Notes under the pieces: generated by a model
What the model saw: only the letters and a program-made list of their open reading frames with translations
What the model was told of the DNA's origin: nothing
Databases searched by the model: none
In this document: positions 1 through 5,613 of the stretch, one piece after another
Layout: each line of letters begins with the position of its first letter
How positions within the stretch are numbered: the stretch's first letter is position 1
Position numbers and translations under genes: made by a program
NCBI GenBank assembly: GCA_023412755.1
Contig: JAEZCB010000130.1
Coordinates: forward strand, 1 to 5,929
Source of the DNA: Bacteroidota bacterium
Lineage (GTDB): Bacteria; Bacteroidota; Bacteroidia; Flavobacteriales_F; PHOS-HE28
Reading direction: 5' to 3'
Length of the DNA stretch: 5,929 bases

Positions 1-1
1 G

Positions 2-571
2 CATGAGGGCCAACAACACATTGTGGAGCATGTACGTTTGAGCGATCGCCTGCAACACCACATCTATATGGTGGCACTGATCGGGCTCACCGTGTTCTAT
101 GGTCTGGAAAGGGCCGTGATCGTTGGAAAACGGAAAAAGGACCGGGAACTGAGCAGCGAGGATCGGGCCCACTCGGTGTTCTGGTTGCACATCGCCTCCT
201 TCAGTTTCTACAATGCATTGATCGGCCACATCATGTTCAACCGGAATAGCGAGGATGGCCAGAATTTGATCATGTTCACCATCGCCATGGCATTGCATTT
301 CCTGGTGAATGACCTGGCCCTGCTCCATATGCACAAGGAGGCTTACCGGAGATACGGCCGCTGGTCCCTGGTACTGGCCCTGCTGATCGGCTGGTCGGCC
401 GGATACCTCATTGAGCTTTCGCGTACCGCGGAGATCGTGATCACCGCCTTCATCGGTGGGGGCATCATCCTGAATGTGCTGAAGGAAGAACTGCCCGAAC
501 ACCGCCAGAGCCGATACTGGGCATTTGTTGTGGGTGTGGCCTCGTATGGGTTGTTGTGGCTGTTGCTATAG
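2..571 (+). CDS. Polytopic membrane protein of unknown function, 5'-truncated by the window edge
   Basis: The frame is open from base 2 with no stop before the edge. The GTG at 23 is only the first internal start-like codon, so the gene most likely begins upstream. Counting from that GTG, six hydrophobic segments are visible at about residues 14-34, 52-72, 82-101, 113-131, 136-153 and 164-182. The last one ends at the C-terminus, so this is an inner-membrane protein. Polar residues sit inside or beside the membrane spans: YNALIGH (63-69) and a His/Asn/Asp-rich stretch (H92, N96, D97, H102, H104). The late motif GGGIILNVLKEELPE (145-159) is loosely like the last helices of ZIP metal transporters, which would fit the histidines, but the match is weak and I do not assign a substrate. 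It stops at TAG 569-571 and converges on the receiver gene. I see no strong terminator in the 170 bp between them. Confidence 0.75.
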   Translation, partial: HEGQQHIVEHVRLSDRLQHHIYMVALIGLTVFYGLERAVIVGKRKKDRELSSEDRAHSVFWLHIASFSFYNALIGHIMFNRNSEDGQNLIMFTIAMALHFLVNDLALLHMHKEAYRRYGRWSLVLALLIGWSAGYLIELSRTAEIVITAFIGGGIILNVLKEELPEHRQSRYWAFVVGVASYGLLWLLL

Positions 572-741
572 CCCAGAGTTCGGCAACGGACCGTAGCATT
601 CTGGCCATGGAACTTAGGCCACCGCACTTTCGAGGGTTTTGCCCGGTGCTAAAGGCTTGACAAAGATCTGCGGATACGAACTGCAGAATGGAGGAACGCC
701 CTACAGCGGACTTGATGGTTACGCTCCTTTCCAGTAACGAT

Positions 742-1122
742 CTACCGGGGTGTCACCTGAGGCAATACACCCACCAACTCATCGATCAGCACAGGCTTTA
801 CAACATACCGATCGAACCCTGCCGCGAGCGCACGCGCTTTTACCGATGGTGAAGCATATCCGGTATACGCGATCAGCAACATCTTCTTCAGCTCAGCATG
901 AGCACGTATACTTTGCGCTACATCATACCCGCTCATGCCCGGCAGTTTCAAGTCCATGATCATCGCATGTGGGCGTATTCGTTCAGCCAGGGTGATACAC
1001 TGCACTCCATCCTCACAAACTTCCACCATGTAGCCTTTAAGGCGCAGCAATTGTGAAAGCGTATGCGCTCCATCCTTGTGGTCGTCCACGATCAAGATGG
1101 ATCGGGAAGGAATGGTGTCCAT
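742..1122 (-). CDS. Stand-alone CheY-like response regulator receiver domain
   Basis: This is a 126-residue protein made almost entirely of one receiver domain. Acidic pocket residues D13-D14 lie in ILIVDD, the phospho-acceptor is D57 in MIMDLKLPGMSGYD, the conserved Thr is T87 in AYTGY, and the conserved Lys is K109 in VVKPV. All positions needed for phosphotransfer are therefore present. There is no DNA-binding or enzymatic output domain, so it probably acts as a phosphorelay intermediate or by protein contact, with an unknown partner kinase. The sequence style (VDDHKDGAHTLSQLLRLKGY, LAAGFDRYVVKP) is typical of receivers found at the ends of hybrid histidine kinases. I chose ATG 1122 because it leaves the usual short lead before the first beta strand; an in-frame TTG at 1131 would add only three residues. 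It follows the antiporter gene by 100 bp on the same strand and may be cotranscribed. Confidence 0.9.
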   Translation of the reverse strand: MDTIPSRSILIVDDHKDGAHTLSQLLRLKGYMVEVCEDGVQCITLAERIRPHAMIMDLKLPGMSGYDVAQSIRAHAELKKMLLIAYTGYASPSVKARALAAGFDRYVVKPVLIDELVGVLPQVTPR

Positions 1123-1194
1123 AGCTACCAAGCTACGGTTTTAATTTCAATGCGTACCCATGGTATGTTCTGAATGCATCAACCTCCCCCCGAC

Positions 1195-1216
1195 TCCTAT
1201 CGAGCGGATCCTATCG
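1195..1216. repeat. Short direct repeat after the antiporter stop
   Basis: TCCTATCG occurs at 1195-1202 and again at 1209-1216, a period of 14 bp, just beyond the antiporter stop codon in the gap before the receiver gene. It could be a small binding site or chance; there is no further support. Confidence 0.3.
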
Positions 1217-1222
1217 CCCTGT

Positions 1223-2704
1223 TCAGCTCTTCACCGGTGTGGCTGGCTGGAACAGGATCTCCTCGGCCTTCTCCAGATCCTCCGGTCTGTCCGCCAGCAC
1301 CATAAGCACATCCATGGGCATGATGCGCGTTGAACCACCGGGCCGCAAATACTTTTCATTGCGCTTGATCATAACAATGAAAGCCGAGCGTGGAAAGTTG
1401 AGGTCCACTATGCGCTTGTTCACCGCATGGTGATCAGGTAGGATCTCGATCTCCTGCAACGATGTCGCAGGTATGTCCGCAAGGAACTTATCGATCTCGC
1501 TTTTGGGCTTCACCTTCTCCGGCAAAGCCACGTGCAGCCACTTGGCCACCACTGTCAATGTGGTGCCTTGAATGACCACCGAGGTCACCGAGATGAAGAA
1601 CACGATGTTGAAGATGGTGTCCGCTTGTTCTATTCCGGCCAGCAACGGGTAGGTCGCGAATACGATCGGCACCGCCCCACGCAGACCTACCCAGGAAATG
1701 TAGAAACGCCGCCTAAGCTTCATCCTGAAGAAAACGAGGCTGAGGAACACACTTAAGGGACGGGCCACTACGATCAGGAACAAGGATATCATAAGGCCGA
1801 CACCCACATAAGGGATGATCTGGCTTGGAAAGACCAGCAGTCCCAATGTGAGGAAGAGCACGATCTGCATGAGCCAGGCCAATCCGTCATACATCTTCAA
1901 GATCGTTCGCTTATGGATCAGATCCTGGTTGCCCAGGTATACGGCACATATGTATATGGCCAGAAAGCCATTCCCGCCCAGGAAGTCGGTGGTGGAAAAG
2001 GTGATGAACATGAGGGCTATGACCAAAACCGGATACAACCCCTCGAAATCCAATGCGATCTTATTTATGATCAATTTGCTCAGCCTGCCAAAGGCGTAGC
2101 CCAACGCGGCCCCCAGTATCATCTGGCGGAAGAACAGCGGAATTATGGAAACAAATCCCTGATCCTGGTTGACCACCAAGCTCAGAAAGGCGATGGTTAG
2201 CACATAGGCCATGGGGTCGTTACTTCCGCTCTCCAACTCCAGCGTTGCGCGCAGGTTCGTCTTCAAGGCAAGGCTCTTCGATCGTAGAATGGAGAATACC
2301 GCGGCCGCATCCGTGGATGATACAATGGATCCCAACAACATGCTCTCGTAGATCGTGAGGTCGGTGATCAGGTGTACGAATGCCCCCAGCGAGATGGCGG
2401 TTAGGAGAACACCCAGCGTGGAGAGGACCAGCCCCTCCCGGACTATGGGCCTCACAGATGTCCAATTGGTATCCAGACCGCCGGAAAAGAGGATGAAGTT
2501 GAGCGACACAACGCCTATGAATTGTGCGATGGCCGGATCATGGAAGCGGATGCCGCCAATACCATCGGAACCCGCCACCATGCCGATCACCAGGAACAAC
2601 AACAGCGTGGGCACACCGAACTTGTAAGAGGTCTTACCAGCCACGATGCTCACCAACAGCAGCAGTGATCCAACCAGCAATATGTTCTCGATCGTCAGTA
2701 CCAT
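1223..2704 (-). CDS. CPA1-family K+(Na+)/H+ antiporter with C-terminal RCK_C domain (NhaP2/CvrA-like)
   Basis: This is a 493-residue protein with about 12-13 hydrophobic segments over residues 4-390, then a soluble tail. Diagnostic CPA1 motifs are present: SSTDAAAVFSILR (129-141) with D132, ELESGSNDPMAY (156-167) with the Asn162-Asp163 pair of the ion site, and WVGLRGAVPI (338-347) with Arg342. The tail, about 415-485 (NFPRSAFIVMIKR...IMPMDVLMVLADRPEDL), looks like an RCK_C/TrkA_C ligand-binding domain, the arrangement of the NhaP2 (CvrA) type. Family knowledge says these exchange cytoplasmic K+ or Na+ for protons in the inner membrane and help in pH and osmotic homeostasis; which cation is used here cannot be read from sequence. 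I chose ATG 2704 (MVLTIENILL) because it begins directly before the first helix; an in-frame ATG at 2746 would add 14 atypical Cys-rich residues. The C-terminal domain suggests gating by a nucleotide or other small ligand. Confidence 0.93.
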   Translation of the reverse strand: MVLTIENILLVGSLLLLVSIVAGKTSYKFGVPTLLLFLVIGMVAGSDGIGGIRFHDPAIAQFIGVVSLNFILFSGGLDTNWTSVRPIVREGLVLSTLGVLLTAISLGAFVHLITDLTIYESMLLGSIVSSTDAAAVFSILRSKSLALKTNLRATLELESGSNDPMAYVLTIAFLSLVVNQDQGFVSIIPLFFRQMILGAALGYAFGRLSKLIINKIALDFEGLYPVLVIALMFITFSTTDFLGGNGFLAIYICAVYLGNQDLIHKRTILKMYDGLAWLMQIVLFLTLGLLVFPSQIIPYVGVGLMISLFLIVVARPLSVFLSLVFFRMKLRRRFYISWVGLRGAVPIVFATYPLLAGIEQADTIFNIVFFISVTSVVIQGTTLTVVAKWLHVALPEKVKPKSEIDKFLADIPATSLQEIEILPDHHAVNKRIVDLNFPRSAFIVMIKRNEKYLRPGGSTRIMPMDVLMVLADRPEDLEKAEEILFQPATPVKS

Positions 2705-2711
2705 ATCTTGC

Positions 2712-2945
2712 TCACAACATAAGGGATGTTCGCAAAGTAGGAACATTCACGGCATCTACGGATGCGGGTGGACCCGACAGATACACGAAAGTGCCATGGC
2801 ATGGTACGATCGCCTGAACATCCATTGCGGGAATGGCCGTATCGAAAGGCGGGAGCAAAACAGCGCCCGGAAAAAGATCTTGTACTCCAGGCATTACATC
2901 AACTGGCCACCAGGCGTACCATGCCCGCTGATGAATAGCCAGCAT
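2712..2945 (-). CDS. Uncertain small ORF upstream of the antiporter gene
   Basis: This is an open frame of 77 codons from ATG 2945, or 94 codons from TTG 2996. It ends 7 bases before the antiporter ATG on the same strand, a spacing expected of translationally coupled genes. The predicted peptide begins MLAIHQRAWYAWWPVD and has a moderately hydrophobic, proline-containing middle (VLLPPFDTAIP). I recognise no domain, signal peptide or clear membrane helix. Codon third positions are less GC-rich than in the neighbouring antiporter gene, and other frames are also open on both strands, so it may be a chance frame in a 440-bp intergenic region. Confidence 0.3.
   Translation of the reverse strand: MLAIHQRAWYAWWPVDVMPGVQDLFPGAVLLPPFDTAIPAMDVQAIVPCHGTFVYLSGPPASVDAVNVPTLRTSLML
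2732..2739 (-). promoter_or_regulatory. Possible -7-like element for the antiporter gene
   Basis: On the minus strand TACTTTGC lies 27 bases before ATG 2704 and resembles the Bacteroidota -7 element (TAnnTTTG), although it is one base short. No convincing TTG -33 element is seen at the right distance. If used, transcription would begin downstream of the alternative ATG at 2746, supporting the 2704 start. It depends on the organism really being Bacteroidota. Confidence 0.18.
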
Positions 2946-3045
2946 GTTCCGGCGGAGACGTTCCGCTTCTTCACCCCGAAGATCGCACGCATGCAACGAT
3001 GGAAAAGCGGCGGAGGAACGTATGATGCGGATCTTTTACAGGGAT

Positions 3046-3101
3046 CCCTATTCAGTGATCCAACTGAAGGGTGCTGGTGCCCCCATTCTCCACTGAATGG
3101 G
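3046..3101. repeat. Competing inverted repeats
   Basis: ATTCAGTG (3050-3057) is the exact reverse complement of CACTGAAT (3091-3098), and flanking CCC/GGG extend the stem with one bulge. Two mutually exclusive local hairpins use the same bases: TTCAGT (3051-3056) with ACTGAA (3063-3068), and CCCATTC (3082-3088) with GAATGGG (3095-3101). The layout resembles alternative RNA folds in a leader or 3' region. No poly-T follows on either strand. Confidence 0.5.
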
Positions 3102-3132
3102 TCCTGACTTTCAACATCCAAAGACCATGGGC

Positions 3133-3163
3133 AAGGGAGCGGCATACACTTTCCCGCTCCCTT
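3133..3163 (-). terminator. Hairpin downstream of hsp20, probable 3' end structure
   Basis: AAGGGAGCGG (3133-3142) pairs perfectly with CCGCTCCCTT (3154-3163) across an 11-base loop, giving a GC-rich 10-bp stem about 27 bases past the hsp20 stop on the minus strand. Three more G-C pairs are possible beyond one mismatch. No T-run follows, so it may be a Rho-assisted or RNA-stabilising 3' hairpin rather than a classical intrinsic terminator. Confidence 0.55.
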
Positions 3164-3189
3164 CCCCCTAGGTGGACAGTCCTAAACGC

Positions 3190-3639
3190 TTATTCTCCGA
3201 TCTCGATGGTGCGCAGCCTTGGCTTCGCTTCGTCACTTTTCGGGATGATCAGCTCGAGCACACCGTTCACGTACCCAGCACGGATATCATCGGGCTTTAC
3301 ACGCTTTGGCAGAAGGAAGCTGCGCTCAAAGGCCCGGCGGCTGAACTCACGGCGCATGTACCGTTCATTTTCGTTCATCCCATTCTCCTCCGTACGTTCT
3401 CCTCGGATCGTAAGGGTCTCATTCACCATTTCGATCTTCAGATCCTTCTTGTCGAAGCCTGGCACCTGCATCTCCACACGATATTCATCATTGTTCTCAA
3501 CTATGTTCACGCGTGGGGCATGATCCACATATCCATCGCTTCCAAAGAAACTCGCTATGTTCTGGCCGAATATTTCGCTGGCCAGGCGGTCCACCGGCGA
3601 CCTCATCGCCGGAGAACTGTTGTACTTCATGATAGCCAT
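3190..3639 (-). CDS. hsp20: Small heat-shock protein, Hsp20/alpha-crystallin family
   Basis: This 149-residue cytoplasmic ATP-independent holdase should bind unfolding proteins and keep them available for the Hsp70/ClpB refolding system. The N-terminal arm covers about residues 1-40 (AMRSPVDRLASEIF, FFGSD). The alpha-crystallin domain covers about 41-137, with PGFDKKDLKIEM (60-71) and the signature AGYVNGVLELIIPK (121-134, matching A-x-x-x-N-G-V-L). The C-terminal extension carries the I-x-I motif as IEI (145-147), which docks into a neighbouring subunit during oligomer assembly. Length and domain order are normal for bacterial class A small Hsps. ATG 3639 is used; ATG 3630 is three codons further in and equally possible. 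The Shine-Dalgarno signal is weak (CTGAGAAC). A CCGGC-5-GCCGG hairpin (3668-3682) lies in its probable leader. I see no CIRCE element. It is transcribed away from the kaiCB operon. Confidence 0.95.
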   Translation of the reverse strand: MAIMKYNSSPAMRSPVDRLASEIFGQNIASFFGSDGYVDHAPRVNIVENNDEYRVEMQVPGFDKKDLKIEMVNETLTIRGERTEENGMNENERYMRREFSRRAFERSFLLPKRVKPDDIRAGYVNGVLELIIPKSDEAKPRLRTIEIGE

Positions 3640-3733
3640 TGTTCTCAGGTTGAAGGTTGTTCATCTCCCGGCTCCTGGCCGGTCGACAGGCTTTTTCCAA
3701 GTCCCATACCAAGGCCCGGTTACTGACATTTTG

Positions 3734-3770
3734 TGATCACTCGTCTGAAAAAATTTCAGACGAGTGATCA
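3734..3770. repeat. Perfect 17-bp inverted repeat with AAA centre
   Basis: TGATCACTCGTCTGAAA (3734-3750) is followed by AAA and then its exact reverse complement (3754-3770). Flanking bases 3732-3733 and 3771-3772 allow one wobble and one A-T pair more in RNA. It lies about 95 bp upstream of the hsp20 start. With A/T-rich inner pairs and no GC-rich base followed by a T-run it is not a typical intrinsic terminator. It could be a bidirectional terminator insulating the two divergent units, an operator for a dimeric regulator, or a cruciform-forming site. The outer TGATCACT recurs in the palindrome at 3814-3823. Confidence 0.85.
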
Positions 3771-3793
3771 TACTTCTGCCATATCAACCTTGA

Positions 3794-3957
3794 GTGGATC
3801 CTCTGCCACAGAAAGTGATCACTGCGTTCGGCGCGGATGATGGCGATGCCATCGCTTTCAAGGTGTGGATCTTCTTGAATGAATAGGTCTCCTCGAACTT
3901 CCCGATCCAGCTAGCCTTGAGCAGTTCGTGGAAATGATCTACTCGCTGAATAGCTAA
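3794..3957 (+). pseudogene. Possible decayed C-terminal half of a CheY-like receiver domain
   Basis: Two adjacent frames on the kaiC strand together resemble the second half of a receiver. Frame one (GTG 3794 to TAG 3884-3886, 30 codons) contains KVITAFGADDGDAIAF, similar to beta-4 with its conserved Thr followed by alpha-4. Frame two (3883 to TAA 3955-3957) contains LLELPDPASLEQFVEMIYSL, similar to the beta-5/K-P loop and alpha-5 of Rcp-type receivers, which typically read KP-x-SLEQFVE-x-I-x-SL. The conserved Lys is replaced by Leu, the two parts are out of frame, and the half carrying the phospho-acceptor Asp is missing. I infer a truncated, frameshifted remnant. The minus strand here is also open in two frames, which weakens the case. 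Confidence 0.3.
3814..3823. promoter_or_regulatory. AGTGATCACT palindrome sharing the outer half-site of the large inverted repeat
   Basis: This perfect 10-bp palindrome contains TGATCACT, which also forms the outer end of both arms of the repeat at 3734-3770. Two related sites 60-80 bp apart in a divergent promoter region could be bound by one regulator. No binding protein is identifiable. Confidence 0.3.
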
Positions 3958-3975
3958 AACGCAACGGTACGAACA

Positions 3976-4000
3976 CAGTTACAGGATGATCAGTTACAGG
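3976..4000. repeat. Tandem CAGTTACAGG direct repeat
   Basis: CAGTTACAGG occurs at 3976-3985 and 3991-4000, a 15-bp period, about 120-140 bp upstream of the kaiC start. Its spacing is compatible with a response-regulator-type tandem binding site. Alternatively it is just the start of the short ORF at 3986. Function is unknown. Confidence 0.4.
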
Positions 4001-4114
4001 GTATATCAGCCCACCCCGCTCGCCGAACTCATTCACGATATATCCTTACCGCATAGTACACGGCCGATCGCCATTGCAGTCATGGCCCTACACAATTCAC
4101 CGTACGCCCTGTAG
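3986..4114 (+). CDS. Short ORF ending just before kaiC (42 codons, doubtful)
   Basis: ATG 3986 opens 42 codons ending at TAG 4112-4114, three bases before the TTG start of kaiC and in the same frame. The peptide starts MISYRVYQPTPLAELIH, reminiscent of the N-terminal end of AraC-like regulators of the Y-x-P-x-x-x-L type, then loses resemblance. It could be a leader peptide translationally coupled to kaiC, a gene remnant, or chance. A second in-frame ATG at 4082 would give a 10-residue leader. No good Shine-Dalgarno is seen. Confidence 0.22.
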   Translation: MISYRVYQPTPLAELIHDISLPHSTRPIAIAVMALHNSPYAL

Positions 4115-4117
4115 ACC

Positions 4118-5608
4118 TTGATCACATTCGCTGAACCCCAGCCTATTCCCAAAGCTTCCACGGGCATACCCGGCCTGGACCAGATCCTGCACGGTGGCCT
4201 GCCCGTGGGCCGCACCACCCTCATAAGTGGAGGCCCCGGCGCTGGCAAGACCATACTGGCATTGCAGGTACTGCATGACCGTGCATCGGCCGGTGATGCA
4301 TGCGTATTCGTGGCTTGTGAGGAACGCGTGGAGGTGCTGCGGCAGAACGCCCTTTCCATGGGCTGGGACCTGGAGGCACTGGAAAAGAAGGGCCTGCTGG
4401 TGATGGTACCGGCGGAGCTTGATGCCGACATGGTGCTCACCGGCGAAGTGAACCTGAAGGGTTTGCTCGCCATCGTGGAGGCCCAGATGAAGGCCCTGAA
4501 CGGCCGGTACCTGGTGATCGATGGGATCGATGTGCTGCTGCGCGTATTCGATGATCCCCGGCGCGAACGCAATGAGTTGCACACCATCCACAAGTCACTT
4601 CAGCGGCTGGATGCGACGGTGCTGATCACCAACAAGCTCTACGCTGCCGGCGGTCACGGACAGCACGACTGGCTTGAGTTCATGGCCGACTGTGTGCTGC
4701 TGCTGGACCACCGGGTATCCGAACAGGTGAGCACCCGGCGGCTGCGTGTGCTGAAATACCGCGGCTCACCCACAGGCAGGAACGAATATCCCTATGTGAT
4801 CGGGCGCGATGGTTTCCGGCTGGTGCCCATCTCCAGTGGCAACCTCACCTTCAAAGCACCGGGTGAGCGCATGGCCTCCGGATCGGATGGGCTGGACAAG
4901 ATCATGGGCGGAGGGATCATGCGTGGTTCGTCCGTGTTGATCTGTGGTTGCAGCGGTGCGGGTAAGACCACGCTCGCGGCCACCATCGCAGAGGCTGCCG
5001 CCAACAGGAACGAAACAACGCTCCTCGTTACTTTCGAAGAATCGCAGGTCGCGTTGCTGGACCATCTACAATGCGCTGGCATCGATCTGCGCAAGGCCAT
5101 CGACCGGGAACTGCTGCGCATCCTGGCCATACTGCCTGAATCGCAAGGTGCGGAGGAGCATCTCATGCAGATCCTGGACGCCATGGACGATCATTCGCCG
5201 CAACATGTGATCGTGGATGCGATCTCAGCATCCAGGCGCATGGGCAGCACCCACGCGGCATTCGATTTCGCGATGCGTGTGATCACCGCATGCCGGGAAC
5301 GGTGGCTCACCTGCATCTTCACCATGCAGGTGAACGGGCATGATGCTGAGTCCCAGATCACCGGCACCCCACTTTCATCGCTGGTGGACATGCTTGTGCA
5401 CCTGCGCAACGTGCAGGTGGGCGAACGCATGGAACGACTGATCGCGGTGTTGAAATCGCGTGGCGCGGGGCATTCCTGCGCACGGCATGCCTTCGACATA
5501 ACCGATGATGGGATCACCGTAGGCGATCCTCCCGTGTGGCTCTCTCACGAGCGATGGGACCGGCAAAGCGTGGGCAGGACGGATCATACGAACCACAATA
5601 GCCTCTGA
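4118..5608 (+). CDS. kaiC: KaiC-like two-domain RecA-fold ATPase/autokinase
   Basis: A 496-residue protein with tandem RecA/RadA-like domains, as in clock KaiC (519 residues in Synechococcus). CI covers about residues 12-240: Walker A GGPGAGKT (38-45), catalytic CEER with E68-E69, Walker B YLVIDGID (131-138). CII covers about 248-470: Walker A GCSGAGKT (277-284), FEES with E307-E308, Walker B HVIVDA (363-368). Aligning CII by eye places Ser420-Ser421 (PLSSLVD) at the cyanobacterial phosphosites Ser431-Thr432. Both ATPases therefore look intact and autophosphorylation is plausible. The last 25 residues are divergent from the KaiA-binding tail, and no kaiA is present. The start is TTG 4118: an in-frame TAG at 4112 excludes a longer form, and 11 residues before KASTGIPGLDQ is the usual lead length. 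kaiB follows after 5 bp. The role is probably a KaiB-binding hexameric timer or stress signalling ATPase in the cytoplasm. Confidence 0.95.
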   Translation: MITFAEPQPIPKASTGIPGLDQILHGGLPVGRTTLISGGPGAGKTILALQVLHDRASAGDACVFVACEERVEVLRQNALSMGWDLEALEKKGLLVMVPAELDADMVLTGEVNLKGLLAIVEAQMKALNGRYLVIDGIDVLLRVFDDPRRERNELHTIHKSLQRLDATVLITNKLYAAGGHGQHDWLEFMADCVLLLDHRVSEQVSTRRLRVLKYRGSPTGRNEYPYVIGRDGFRLVPISSGNLTFKAPGERMASGSDGLDKIMGGGIMRGSSVLICGCSGAGKTTLAATIAEAAANRNETTLLVTFEESQVALLDHLQCAGIDLRKAIDRELLRILAILPESQGAEEHLMQILDAMDDHSPQHVIVDAISASRRMGSTHAAFDFAMRVITACRERWLTCIFTMQVNGHDAESQITGTPLSSLVDMLVHLRNVQVGERMERLIAVLKSRGAGHSCARHAFDITDDGITVGDPPVWLSHERWDRQSVGRTDHTNHNSL

Positions 5609-5613
5609 AACGC

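Larger units (their letters stand above)
2747..3189. other. Intergenic stretch between antiporter and hsp20 genes
   Basis: About 440 bp with no recognisable gene. It holds most of the uncertain minus-strand ORF described separately, two short plus-strand frames (2801-2938, 45 codons; 2944-3096, 50 codons) without recognisable products, a set of overlapping inverted repeats at 3046-3101, and a hairpin next to the hsp20 stop. Several frames are open at once, as expected for GC-rich non-coding DNA, so no strong coding call is justified. Confidence 0.6.
3640..4117. other. Divergent regulatory region between hsp20 and kaiC
   Basis: About 480 bp separate the two divergent starts, so promoters for both units should lie here, but I find no convincing -33/-7 or -35/-10 pair. 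It holds the long palindrome (3734-3770), a related palindrome (3814-3823), a probable decayed receiver fragment (3794-3957), a direct repeat (3976-4000) and a short ORF (3986-4114), each listed separately. Confidence 0.6.

Noticed and set aside
2705..2746. Longer antiporter start at ATG 2746
   Set aside because: It adds a Cys-rich 14-residue extension unlike antiporter N-termini, and a possible promoter element falls between it and ATG 2704.
2663..3064. 12-bp repeat CAGTGATCCAAC at 2663-2674 and 3053-3064
   Set aside because: One copy lies inside the antiporter coding sequence and there is no symmetry or duplication around it; probably chance in GATC-rich DNA.
3022..3096. 24-codon plus-strand ORF (MMRIFYRDPY...) preceded by GGAGG
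   Set aside because: Good spacing, but the confident genes here lack Shine-Dalgarno signals, the ORF overlaps the inverted repeats, and no family is recognisable.
2646..3107. 153-codon plus-strand frame crossing the antiporter start and the intergenic region
   Set aside because: Its first part is antisense to the antiporter N-terminus, and the product is rich in Ser, Cys, Trp and His without any domain.
3172..3726. 184-codon plus-strand frame opposite hsp20
   Set aside because: Antisense to an unmistakable Hsp20; no independent support.
3737..3978. Two overlapping minus-strand open frames with protein-like peptides
   Set aside because: Neither has an ATG or GTG start near its beginning, they exclude each other, and the plus-strand receiver-like reading explains the composition better.
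4033..4593. Long minus-strand frames opposite kaiC (4033-4593 and 4097-4591)
   Set aside because: They lie antisense to a clearly recognisable KaiC domain, and their Ser/Arg- or His/Gln-rich composition is what reversed GC-rich coding DNA gives.
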